Below are positions 15,958 through 22,708 of a stretch of 22,708 nt of DNA, piece after piece (position 1 is the stretch's first letter; every line of letters starts with the position of its first letter). The translations under genes and the position numbers were made by a program. Under the pieces are notes generated by a model. It searched no databases and was not told the origin of the DNA. It saw only the letters and a program-made list of their open reading frames with translations. This DNA is from Gemmatimonadaceae bacterium (lineage in GTDB: Bacteria > Latescibacterota > UBA2968 > UBA8231): positions 1 through 22,708 of the forward strand of contig PBSR01000195.1 in NCBI GenBank assembly GCA_002726335.1. Reading direction: 5' to 3'.

Positions 15958-16989
15958 ATGGAGAGAGTCCGAACGGCTGTGATCGGTGCCGGGTCTATGG
16001 GCGGATTGCATCTCCGCTGTCTGGCGCAAATCCTTGAGGCGCAGGTCGTAGCCGTCGTCGATCCACATCTGCCTGCGGCCGAGAAGGCCGCCGAGGCAGA
16101 GGGAGTCCGTGCCTTCGCCGACGTGGCCGACATGCTGTCAGCCGTGGCTCCCCAGTACGTCGTGGTGGCATCACCGCCGCGATTTCACGCAGAGCAGTGT
16201 ATCGCCGCTTTCCAGGCCGGGGCCCACGTGCTGTGTGAGAAACCGTTGTGCATGAGTGTGGCCGAGGCGGAGGCCATGGCGGCGGCGGCGACGTCGGCAC
16301 AGCGGCGGTTCACGATGGGGCTGCAGATCCGGCAGTCGCCGGTGGAGCAGGCCGTGCACGAGTACATCGCCGATGGACACCTCGGCCAGGTCTACCACAC
16401 CCGCGTCTGGGGTGGGCACAACATGCACTACCCCGGGGGGCGGTTCTTCCACCGCGCCGACATGTCGCTCGGCGGCGTCATTGCGGCCACCACAGTACAC
16501 CACATCGACGCGGTGTACTGGCTCATCGGGGCGCCGAGGCCGTTGACGGTCAGCGCCTCGACCTTCCGTCGAATCGACAGGATGCCCGATCCGCCCATCC
16601 ACTTCGAGGGGGACGTATCCGAGGTGACGGTGGAGGACTTCAGTCACGCCCACGCACGCTTCGCCGATGGCTCGTCCATGTCGATCGAGGGCAACTGGCT
16701 GCAGCATCCCCGGGAGCGCAACTGGGGCTGGGAAATCCACGGGACGCTGGGTGTTGTGCAGAGTGTGGAGCCCTACGTGGCGCTGGATCGTCAGCAGGAG
16801 GTCACGCCGGTGGATCTGGTGATCGGTGAGGAGCCCGAAAACCGCACCCAGGCCGAACATGTGGCTTTCATCGATGTCATCCGCGGTCGATCGTCGACGG
16901 TGGTGACCTGGGATGAGGCCATCAGCGTGCAGCGACTGGTGAACGGGATCTACGAATCGGCGGAGGCGGGGGCCGAAGTCCGGCTCTGA
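15958..16989 (+). CDS. Gfo/Idh/MocA-family NAD(P)-dependent oxidoreductase
   Basis: 343 residues with a canonical Rossmann start, VIGAGSMGG (Gly10-x-Gly12-x-x-Gly15), and CEKPLCMS at 93-100 carrying the catalytic-site Lys95-Pro96. TTVHHIDAVYWLIG places His181 and Asp184 as the substrate-domain HxxD. Members oxidise sugar or polyol hydroxyls with NAD(P). It is the third gene of the sugar-acid operon: the ATG at 15958 is 8 nt after the upstream stop. A GTG at 15946 that overlaps that stop (GTGA) would add four residues, and the choice between them is not settled. The downstream neighbour converges with 3 bp between stops. It differs from the 520-1572 paralogue by its intact glycine loop and EKP motif. 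Confidence 0.9.
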   Translation: MERVRTAVIGAGSMGGLHLRCLAQILEAQVVAVVDPHLPAAEKAAEAEGVRAFADVADMLSAVAPQYVVVASPPRFHAEQCIAAFQAGAHVLCEKPLCMSVAEAEAMAAAATSAQRRFTMGLQIRQSPVEQAVHEYIADGHLGQVYHTRVWGGHNMHYPGGRFFHRADMSLGGVIAATTVHHIDAVYWLIGAPRPLTVSASTFRRIDRMPDPPIHFEGDVSEVTVEDFSHAHARFADGSSMSIEGNWLQHPRERNWGWEIHGTLGVVQSVEPYVALDRQQEVTPVDLVIGEEPENRTQAEHVAFIDVIRGRSSTVVTWDEAISVQRLVNGIYESAEAGAEVRL

Positions 16990-16992
16990 AAC

Positions 16993-17442
16993 TCAGAATC
17001 GCAGACGGGCGCTGACCCCGCCCGGGGTGGGTGTGACCGTCAACTTTTCGCCACGTGGTGCTCCCGTGACGCTGCCGACGGCGATGCCCACCGCGGCGCC
17101 CATCAGCACATCCGACAGGTAGTGGCGGTTGCCCTCCATGCGGCCCACGCCGGTAACGGCGGCCAGCACGTAGAGCGGCATCGAAGGCTGCGGACCGTAG
17201 CGCTGTTGTACGTAGCGGGCCATGGCAAAGGTGCTGGCCGTGTGCCCCGACGGGAAGGACAGTCGGTTGGATCGATCCGGCCGACGCCGGCGAACCCCGA
17301 GCTTGATGGGGGCCACGATCATCTGCGTGAGTGCCAGGGTTCGCGTCAGGCCGTGGCCGTCGCCTACTGACGCCACCCGGCGACCACTCCTGCACGGTAA
17401 GGTCTTGCCCTGGACCAGGTGCTTGTCCCACAAGGAAACCAC
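16993..17442 (-). CDS. PAP2-family phosphatase, probably N-terminally truncated
   Basis: 149 residues bearing all three PAP2 active-site motifs: Lys47 to Arg54-Pro55 (KLGVRRRRP), PSGHT at 64-68 and Arg101-x5-His107-x3-Asp111 (RMEGNRHYLSD). The family removes phosphate from lipid phosphates or undecaprenyl pyrophosphate at the membrane. Normal members have membrane helices before the first motif. Here the recognisable homology starts only near SVGDGHGLTRTLALTQ (about residue 25), and what precedes it looks unrelated and has no membrane segment. The start is a GTG next to a remnant of another gene, so this is probably the 3' part of a broken gene that may still be translated. The C-terminus GGVSARLRF is intact. 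Confidence 0.6.
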   Translation of the reverse strand: MVSLWDKHLVQGKTLPCRSGRRVASVGDGHGLTRTLALTQMIVAPIKLGVRRRRPDRSNRLSFPSGHTASTFAMARYVQQRYGPQPSMPLYVLAAVTGVGRMEGNRHYLSDVLMGAAVGIAVGSVTGAPRGEKLTVTPTPGGVSARLRF

Positions 17443-17454
17443 TTAACCACTTTA

Positions 17455-17723
17455 CCTGGGGATGGGACCACGGGGGTCACGGCCTTGGCCATCGCCCTGC
17501 TGCGTGTCGTCGACCCGCGCAACGAATCGGAGACCCTGGCCGACTTCGGCGTGGGTTATCTGTTCCTGGCGCCCATCGAGGTCGGGCTGCTGACGACGGT
17601 GCCGGTGCTGCTCGCCCACGGGCACGGGGGTGGCTGGCAGCGGTGATGCTCGGCGGGGCTGTGGGGCTGATTGCGGCGACGATATGGCGGCGCGATGGAG
17701 GCACGGCGGCTGGGGGTTCCTAG
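17455..17723 (+). pseudogene. C-terminal remnant of a membrane transporter, GltS-like (sodium/glutamate symporter), frameshifted
   Basis: The plus strand reads GDGTTGVTALAIALLRVVDP, followed by FGVGYLFLAPIEVGLLTTVPVLLAHGHG, then a stop at 17644-17646. Adding one base in the G-run at 17624-17628 joins this to a hydrophobic helix in the next frame (WLAAVMLGGAVGLIAATIWRR) that ends at 17723. The GTT..T..LLR.VDP pattern resembles the last third of GltS-type symporters as I remember them; this assignment is tentative. Nothing upstream of about 17455 resembles a transporter, so the 5' two thirds are missing. The apparent frameshift could be a sequencing or assembly error, but the missing 5' part could not. 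Confidence 0.45.
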
Positions 17724-17737
17724 CTCAGGAGCTGTCG

Positions 17738-18766
17738 CTAGCTCCACTCGAGAATGACCTTGCCGGTCTCACCCGCATCGAAGACCGAGAAGGCCTCCTT
17801 AGCCTCGTCGATTCCGAAGCGGTGGGTGACGATGTCGTCCAGGCGTACCGGCGTCCGTCGCAGGAACTCGACCGCCTCGAAGTAGGATGCCATGGAGAAG
17901 ACCGAGTTGCCGCGCAGTGTCAGGTCCTTCTGCAGTACGTCGCCCATGTCGACCTGAATGTCGGGGGTACCCCCGCCAACGTACACGGCCGTGGCTCCGC
18001 GGCCGGCAACTGTCGCAGCCTGGCGTCGGGCCACGGCACTGCCAGAGCACTCCAACACGCCCGAGGCGCCTCGGCCCCGAGTGTGGTCGAGGATCGCTTC
18101 GGCAGGATCCTCGCCACTGGCGTCGATGATGAGTCCGTCGCCAACCACCGAGCGACCCAGCGCCACGCGGTACGGGTGCACGTCGACACCGATGCCGTGG
18201 AATCCCATGCCGATTCCGAGCAGCAATCCCGCCATGCCTACCGGTCCCAGGCCGAACACGACCAGGACATCGGCGCCCTTGTTGGGGATCTTGCGCAGCG
18301 CCGAGAAGGACGTGCCTGCCGTGCAGGCCAACTGCGTGGCTGTGACGAAGGAAATCTCGTCGGGCAGGGGCATGCAGTAGCGCGCATCGGTCCGCATGAA
18401 GTCGGCGTGTGAGCCGTCCTGCGTGCGGCCGAAGGCGCCACGCACATCATCACAGAAGGCGGCGTTGCCCGAGCGGCAGTCGGGGCAGAGGCCGCAGCCG
18501 GTGCGATGGTAGACGCAGACCCGGTCACCGACGGCCAGACCGTCGACATGCGGGCCCAGTTCAGCGATCACGCCCACAGGCTCGTGGCCCGATATCATCC
18601 CATCCCGGTCCTGAGCCCACTGACGGCTGCTGTGGTACTTGTGGAGGTCACTCCCACACAGGCCTGCGACCTTCATCTCGACGATGACCTCGCCCGGTCC
18701 GGCGGCCGGAGTGGCGAAGTCGCGCACCTCGACCTGGCTGTCACCGAGATAGACGACGCCCTTCAT
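17738..18766 (-). CDS. Zinc-dependent medium-chain alcohol dehydrogenase (sorbitol/threonine dehydrogenase-like)
   Basis: 342 residues of the MDR family. Cys37 (GLCGSD) and His61-Glu62 (GHE) form the catalytic zinc site. Cys91, Cys94, Cys97 and Cys105 form the structural zinc lobe. VVFGLGPVGMAG near 170-180 is the NAD(P)-binding loop. The relatives oxidise polyols, sugar acids or L-threonine. With a ManD/RspA-like gene nearby it may act as an RspB-type partner, which is inference. The conserved protein starts at MKGVVYLGD; an in-frame extension to 18841 has no homology and runs across the strong ribosome site at 18812-18820. No ribosome site directly precedes the ATG, but its ATGA overlaps the stop of a short leader ORF. 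Confidence 0.92.
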   Translation of the reverse strand: MKGVVYLGDSQVEVRDFATPAAGPGEVIVEMKVAGLCGSDLHKYHSSRQWAQDRDGMISGHEPVGVIAELGPHVDGLAVGDRVCVYHRTGCGLCPDCRSGNAAFCDDVRGAFGRTQDGSHADFMRTDARYCMPLPDEISFVTATQLACTAGTSFSALRKIPNKGADVLVVFGLGPVGMAGLLLGIGMGFHGIGVDVHPYRVALGRSVVGDGLIIDASGEDPAEAILDHTRGRGASGVLECSGSAVARRQAATVAGRGATAVYVGGGTPDIQVDMGDVLQKDLTLRGNSVFSMASYFEAVEFLRRTPVRLDDIVTHRFGIDEAKEAFSVFDAGETGKVILEWS

Positions 18767-18804
18767 AGGCCGGCAGACCGCGAAAGAATCCCCATGTAGC
18801 GCAC
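18763..18804 (-). CDS. Putative 13-codon leader ORF coupled to the alcohol dehydrogenase
   Basis: A GTG at 18802-18804 is preceded, 7 nt away, by AAGGAGGAG (18812-18820), the strongest Shine-Dalgarno-like site I noticed in the window. It encodes MRYMGILSRSAGL, and its TGA overlaps the dehydrogenase ATG in ATGA. This arrangement would couple translation of the downstream gene, which lacks its own site. The peptide has no obvious amino-acid bias that would indicate classical attenuation. The ribosome site could alternatively serve an N-terminally extended dehydrogenase, but no start codon in that frame is suitably spaced from it. Confidence 0.4.
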   Translation of the reverse strand: MRYMGILSRSAGL

Positions 18805-18933
18805 GATCCTGCTCCTCCTTCCGCTTCGACTGATGACCCACCGCCGCAAATCAAGTGAATGTGCACGGAGCCGGCACTTGGCAGCGCTCCTCGCCTGCCG
18901 TACCGTCGCTGCGCCACCGAAAGCGGAAATCAT

Positions 18934-20016
18934 ATGGCAGATCCAGAGCCCCGGCTTTTTCAGCACACCTTTCTAGAAGAGATGATGCGGGCGATTCTCA
19001 GTCGCCTCGATGTGCCCCCTGACGAATGCGCCACCGTAGTAGGAACCCTCATGGAAGCGACACTGTCCGGGTACGACTCGCACGGTGTGATGCGCATTCC
19101 CATGTACGTCAACGGCATTCGTAATGGCCACATGATCCCCGGCGCCTCCATGAAACACCTCCAGGAAACGCCGGCCAGCCTCCATCTGGATGCCCGCTTT
19201 GCCCTGGGACCGGTAAGCGCCGCCGAAGCCGTCCGCCTGGCCTCGACCAAGGCCGGGGAGATGGGCATAGGCTGTGTCAGCGTTGTCAATGCCAATGACA
19301 TCGCCCGCCTTGGGAGCTATCTCCTCAAACCTGCTGAGGACGGCCTGGTAGCCCTGATGCTGGTCAACGACGCGGGCGGCAATCCCACTGTGGCCCCGTG
19401 GGGCGGCAGGGCCCCCTTCTTGAGCACCAACCCCCTCGCTGCGGGCATCCCGTGGCGTCCGCAAATGCCCATCCTGATCGATATCTCCTCCAGCGTCGTC
19501 TCTTTGGGCAAGCTGAAAATGCTGGCCGCCCGCGGCGCATCCCCGCCCGACGGATGGGTTATAGACGAAGCGGGAGAAGCCCTGATCGATCTGGGCGCCA
19601 TCCTCACGGTCCCCCGGAAAGGCGCCCTGTTGCCGCTGGGCAGCCCGAGCGTCGGCCACAAGGGATTTGCGCTCTCGCTGTTGGTCGACATCCTCGCCGG
19701 CGGGCTCAGCGGGGCCGGCTGCAGTACGGGCGAGGAAACCGGCAGGGATCAGAACGGCTTCTTCACACTGGCGATTGATCCGGACAAATTCATCTCTCGC
19801 GCCCAGTTTACCCGGCACGTCGACGCCCTGGTCACAAGAATAAAGAACAGCCCCAGAGCCTCAGACGTCGACGAGATCCTGATCCCCGGAGAGCGCGCCT
19901 ATCGCCAGCGGCAGGAGCGCGCTCTCAGTGGTATCCCCGTCGACGGGCAAACCTGTAGTGCCATTGGCGAAATCCTGCGCGAGCTCGGCCTTCACGAGAA
20001 GTACCCCCTGCAATAG
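18934..20016 (+). CDS. Ldh2/malate-L-lactate dehydrogenase family oxidoreductase
   Basis: 360 residues with the family layout: an N-terminal helical domain with SGYDSHGVMRIPMYV carrying the conserved catalytic histidine, GCVSVVNANDIARLGSY, then VAPWGGRAPFLSTNPLAAGIPW (NAD(P) and substrate loop), SPSVGHKGFALSLLVDILAGGLSG and the late GERAYRQRQER. Members reduce or oxidise 2-keto/2-hydroxy acids such as malate, ureidoglycolate or 2,3-diketogulonate. The segment NANDIARLG has Asp where most members I recall have His (NSNH.GR.G), so activity may be altered. The ATG at 18934 is chosen because homology starts after it; the ribosome site is weak. It diverges from the MDR dehydrogenase and its leader ORF. 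Use on 2-keto sugar acids made by the nearby dehydratases is plausible but unproven. Confidence 0.88.
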   Translation: MADPEPRLFQHTFLEEMMRAILSRLDVPPDECATVVGTLMEATLSGYDSHGVMRIPMYVNGIRNGHMIPGASMKHLQETPASLHLDARFALGPVSAAEAVRLASTKAGEMGIGCVSVVNANDIARLGSYLLKPAEDGLVALMLVNDAGGNPTVAPWGGRAPFLSTNPLAAGIPWRPQMPILIDISSSVVSLGKLKMLAARGASPPDGWVIDEAGEALIDLGAILTVPRKGALLPLGSPSVGHKGFALSLLVDILAGGLSGAGCSTGEETGRDQNGFFTLAIDPDKFISRAQFTRHVDALVTRIKNSPRASDVDEILIPGERAYRQRQERALSGIPVDGQTCSAIGEILRELGLHEKYPLQ

Positions 20017-20133
20017 GCCCTCGTTACGAACCGCCGCACGAACGGTTGTCCCTGGCGACGGCACGGCGGCAGGTCGACGCCACCCGGAGGACGGGGTAGG
20101 TTTCGTCCCACCAACCACCAGGAGCCATCGCCC

Positions 20134-20517
20134 ATGCTGCAGGCCGTCACCGAACTGACCTACACCATCCTCCTCGTCGACGATCTGGAGACGATGAAGG
20201 CGTTCTATCGCGAGCTGTTTCCCTTCGAGGTACGGGGCGAAGGGGACACGGGACTGAGCTTCAACCCCGCCAACGACACCCTGTTCTCCCTGCGCCTGCG
20301 GACCCGCGATTACGACGGCAAGGGATCGCGCCTGGAGGCCCCGGGCGTGCAGCTCGCCTTCCGTGTCGAGCCCCATCAGGTCGACGAGTGCTACCAGGTG
20401 CTCCTCGACCGCGGTGTCGAGATCGCCGAGCCCCCTACCGATCAGCCCCGTCGTCACCGCACCCTCTACTTCTACGATCCCGAGCACAATCTGCTCGAGA
20501 TCTATGCCGAGATCTAG
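20134..20517 (+). CDS. VOC/glyoxalase-fold protein
   Basis: 127 residues forming one vicinal-oxygen-chelate unit: TYTILLVDDLETMKAFYREL, FEVRGEGDTGLSF, then the second beta-alpha-beta-beta module VQLAFRVEPHQVDECYQVLLDRGVEI and YFYDPEHNLLEIYAEI. Glu122 is the conserved C-terminal metal ligand. Members include glyoxalase I, dioxygenases, epimerases and resistance proteins, and the sequence alone does not say which. AGGAG lies about 10 nt upstream of the ATG. The gene follows the Ldh2 gene by 117 bp, and its TAG stop abuts the ribosome-binding site of the gene stub at 20526, so the three look like one former operon. Confidence 0.85.
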   Translation: MLQAVTELTYTILLVDDLETMKAFYRELFPFEVRGEGDTGLSFNPANDTLFSLRLRTRDYDGKGSRLEAPGVQLAFRVEPHQVDECYQVLLDRGVEIAEPPTDQPRRHRTLYFYDPEHNLLEIYAEI

Positions 20518-20525
20518 GAGACACC

Positions 20526-20726
20526 ATGTGCGTAGGGGTCCAGGGCATCGGCACCTCGAAGCACGAGCTGCAGTTTCTCACGCATCACGGCGTCACCCAC
20601 AGGAACGTCGCTGACAGGAAAACGCCACTACACGCTCGTGAGCGCAGTCTTCACACCGCACCCGCAGGAACCCGTGCGCCAGAACAGCGGTTAGTGAGGA
20701 TAAGGCGTTGCGACTCGCAGACCTGA
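20526..20726 (+). pseudogene. 5' stub of a lost gene, resembling the start of a mannonate-dehydratase/sugar-isomerase-type TIM barrel
   Basis: AGGAG at 20517-20521 precedes an ATG by 5 nt, an operon-like start directly after the VOC gene. The first about 28 residues, MCVGVQGIG then ELQFLTHHGVTH, resemble the opening strand and helix of xylose-isomerase-like barrel proteins, where a phrase such as 'FL...GVTHI' is common. After about 20610 the frame turns into low-information Arg/His/Thr-rich sequence and stops at 20726, far short of any such enzyme (about 300-400 residues). I read this as the 5' end of a gene whose remainder was deleted. The family assignment rests on very few residues. Confidence 0.35.
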
Positions 20727-20833
20727 CGGGCAATTCGCACGGGAACGCGATAGCGGCGGAAGGCGTGGTAGTCGAATATGGGGTCAGCTGTCGGCATGTC
20801 TCTCATCCCGGTGACTCAACCAGATGTGCGTCC
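20610..20833. other. Gene-poor gap
   Basis: Beyond the short frame that ends at 20726 I see no convincing gene, RNA or terminator here. Neither the lost gene's 3' part nor a clear insertion-sequence end is recognisable. The region probably contains the deletion junction that removed the body of the stub gene. Confidence 0.4.
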
Positions 20834-22708
20834 TCAGGACCGGTGTTTCGTGCGGGCGATGATGTGGTCCTGCAGCTCGCGGTTGAGCAGCTTGAACTTC
20901 TGTGAGTACCCGGCCACTCGCACGGGAATGTTGCCGTACGTCTCCGGGTCCTGTTGCGCCTGCAGCAGACGCTCCACCGTGGTGATGTTCCACTGCATCT
21001 GGCCAACCCCCAGCTCGATGGCGCTGCAGATGAGCTGCAGCAGCCGGCACACGCCCGCCTCACCCTCGACCACCGCGGGGTCGAGTTCGAGAATCGCGGC
21101 CGATGCCCCGGCGGCGCGTTCGTGGGGCATGCGCGAGATTGACTTGACGAGAGCCGTCACTCCCTGTTCGTCGCGGCCCTGGTGGGCGGAGAGTGAGTAG
21201 GCCAGGGGTTCTCCCGCCCGTCTGCCGTCCGGCGTCGCGCCCACCACTTTGCCGAAAGGGATATTGAGGTGGAATGAGAACAGGTGTACATGGTAGCGCC
21301 CGCCCACAGGGCTGCGCATTCGGTCCATCAGGTCGATGAAGTCGTCGTTGAGTTGCCGGGCCAGCTCATCCACGGCGGGACTGTCATTGCCGTACTTGGG
21401 CGCCTGTCGGCGCAGCTGTTGTCGCAGCGCGGCGTGACCTTCGAAGTCGACCCGCAGGGCCTGCAGCAACCGATTCGCATCGACGACACCCTCCTCGAAG
21501 ACCAGCTGCCGCAGAGCGCACATGGCGTCAGCTGTGGTCGGCGTACCCATGAAGCAGACCGAGTGGTAGTCGTAGCGCGCGCCGCCGTCGGTAATCTCGC
21601 GACCGCGTCCAATGCAGTCGTCGGTCAGCACCGACCAGCACGGCAGGGGACCGCGCTCTCTCTGCGCGAGCTCTCCCCGGTTGCAGTGGTAGACCATCCG
21701 TCGGGCGAAGTATTCGACCTGCCGGTCATAAGCGGCCCGGAATGCCTCGAAGTCGGTGAACTCCGTCAGTCTTCCGGTGGCCGGTCCCAGTTGTTCTCCG
21801 GAGCGCGGGTCCACGCCGTCGAAGAGCGCCAGCTCCAGGCACTTGGTCGAGTTGAACCACCCCGACACGGCACGCGGGTTCGTCTTGCCGGGAATCGTCA
21901 GTTCGATGCAGCCTATGGGGGCGTAGTCGCGGGCGTCCTCCAGACGGATGCCGCGCTCGGTGAGAGAGGGGATGAAGCAGTCGTCGTTGAACATGAAAGG
22001 GATGCCGCCGCCCCGGGCGATGAGGCGGGCCGCGAACTCGAGGAACTCCTTCGGACTGTCGCGACGGACACGCAGGGAAAGATCGCGCACGAAGTCGACA
22101 TCGCCGCTGGCCTCCAGGATGACGAAGCTCAGGTCGTTGACCGCCTCATTGCCCTCACCATCGACGCCGCCCAGAGTGATGGCCTGCACGTCGTAGTCCA
22201 GGTAGAGCTTGCAGGCCAGTTCGGCCATGATCGCCTTCGCCTCCTCACGCGTGAGAAGACCGGCATCCAGGTCCTGCTGGTAGTAGGGGTGGAGGATCTG
22301 GTCCAGGCGACCCAGCGAGTTGGCGTTGATTCCATCCTCGCCGCAGGTCAGCACATGGGCCAGCCACAATGACTGGGTGGCCTCAAAGAAGGTCCGTGCG
22401 CCTGCGGCCGGCACCCGTGAGCAGGTGGCGGCCATGTGCTCCAGGCGCTGGCGCTCGTGAGGAACCGTCGTCGCCCAGGCTAGCTCCCGTGCCCGCTCGG
22501 CATACCGCTCCCCCAGCAGGATGCCGGCATCGCAGATGCTCAGCCCGGCGCGCCAGAAATTCTCCTGGCGTGGAAAGTCGGGATCGGTCAGATCGGCGGC
22601 TTCCAGCTGCGCTTCGATCTCCCGGCGTATGCCGGCAAACCCCAGGCGCAACACCTTGGCGTAGTCCCGGATTGAATGATTCTCGATCCAGCCGCTGGCC
22701 TGGTAGAC
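20834..22708 (-). CDS. Glycyl radical enzyme, pyruvate formate-lyase-like (PFL2/dehydratase type), N-terminus outside window
   Basis: 624 residues are visible and the frame is open at the right edge, so about 150-200 N-terminal residues are missing (family about 780-850). PIGCIEL places the active-site thiyl cysteine at 21908-21910, followed by a Glu two residues on, as in GCxE dehydratases and lyases. The C-terminal radical loop RVAGYSQKF puts the radical glycine at 20909-20911, with the usual tail ELQDHIIART. Such enzymes perform oxygen-sensitive radical chemistry (pyruvate cleavage, glycerol, propanediol or hydroxyproline dehydration, choline or isethionate C-X lyase). I cannot assign the substrate. 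Each needs an S-adenosylmethionine radical activase, and none is in the window; it may lie beyond the edge. The gene implies an anoxic or microoxic phase in the host's life. Confidence 0.9.
   Translation of the reverse strand, partial: VYQASGWIENHSIRDYAKVLRLGFAGIRREIEAQLEAADLTDPDFPRQENFWRAGLSICDAGILLGERYAERARELAWATTVPHERQRLEHMAATCSRVPAAGARTFFEATQSLWLAHVLTCGEDGINANSLGRLDQILHPYYQQDLDAGLLTREEAKAIMAELACKLYLDYDVQAITLGGVDGEGNEAVNDLSFVILEASGDVDFVRDLSLRVRRDSPKEFLEFAARLIARGGGIPFMFNDDCFIPSLTERGIRLEDARDYAPIGCIELTIPGKTNPRAVSGWFNSTKCLELALFDGVDPRSGEQLGPATGRLTEFTDFEAFRAAYDRQVEYFARRMVYHCNRGELAQRERGPLPCWSVLTDDCIGRGREITDGGARYDYHSVCFMGTPTTADAMCALRQLVFEEGVVDANRLLQALRVDFEGHAALRQQLRRQAPKYGNDSPAVDELARQLNDDFIDLMDRMRSPVGGRYHVHLFSFHLNIPFGKVVGATPDGRRAGEPLAYSLSAHQGRDEQGVTALVKSISRMPHERAAGASAAILELDPAVVEGEAGVCRLLQLICSAIELGVGQMQWNITTVERLLQAQQDPETYGNIPVRVAGYSQKFKLLNRELQDHIIARTKHRS

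Noticed and set aside
1..22708. CRISPR arrays, tRNAs, rRNAs, known riboswitches, phage or toxin-antitoxin modules
   Set aside because: No repeat-spacer pattern, cloverleaf or recognised module was seen by eye on either strand.

Overview
The window looks like a piece of a Gram-negative, GC-rich environmental bacterium from the Latescibacterota / Poribacteria / FCB-like range. This is an inference from gene content. Two exported proteins end in 'PNPFN...' FlgD-like/T9SS-type sorting domains with LLLLQ/LLLLR tails. There is an FG-GAP/ASPIC-UnbV protein, a DUF4159 protein, a sulfatase, two enolase-superfamily enzymes and several Gfo/Idh/MocA-type oxidoreductases. No rRNA, tRNA or CRISPR was seen, and nothing fixes the species.

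Layout. 1-510: right end of an IS3-family element whose transposase carries an in-frame amber codon. 520-1572 (-): Gfo/Idh/MocA oxidoreductase. 1667-2524 (+): GH16 lipoprotein. 2528-7010 (-): a two-gene unit. Its upstream member is a large FG-GAP/ASPIC-UnbV/TlpA protein that an ordinary gene caller would split at a UGA, and its downstream member is an exported sorbosone/glucose-dehydrogenase-like propeller with a sorting tail. 7186-8586 (+): formylglycine sulfatase. 8612-13460 (-): three-gene envelope operon (beta-barrel-like protein, Asp/Glu-rich exported protein with sorting tail, DUF4159 protein). 13560-16989 (+): operon of two enolase-superfamily enzymes and a Gfo/Idh/MocA dehydrogenase. 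16993-17723: truncated PAP2 phosphatase facing a frameshifted transporter remnant. 17738-18804 (-): Zn-dependent alcohol dehydrogenase with a possible 13-codon leader ORF. 18934-20517 (+): Ldh2-family dehydrogenase and a VOC protein, then a gene stub at 20526. 20834-22708 (-): C-terminal three quarters of a glycyl radical enzyme that runs off the right edge.

The main discovery is at 5349-5351. The FG-GAP/ASPIC reading frame continues through a UGA without any frameshift. The UGA lies inside a block that reads ...GKSLKDT-[UGA]-SLFWRHV.... A hairpin starting 3 nt downstream fits the general bacterial SECIS layout: a 5-nt apical loop with G and U at its second and third positions, with the G 19 nt after the UGA. 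Together with the C-terminal CVPC thioredoxin domain this suggests an exported selenoprotein of about 927 residues. A nonsense mutation remains the main alternative. TGA is used as a normal stop by many neighbours, so the genome is not recoded.

How the genes fit together. Most of the window serves polysaccharide and sugar-acid catabolism (GH16, sulfatase, ManD/RspA-like and MR/MLE-like dehydratases, MocA-like, MDR and Ldh2 dehydrogenases, a stub resembling a mannonate-dehydratase/sugar-isomerase start). The rest makes exported or surface proteins. Gene remnants at 1-510, 17365-17723 and 20526-20726 mark this as a rearranging accessory region.
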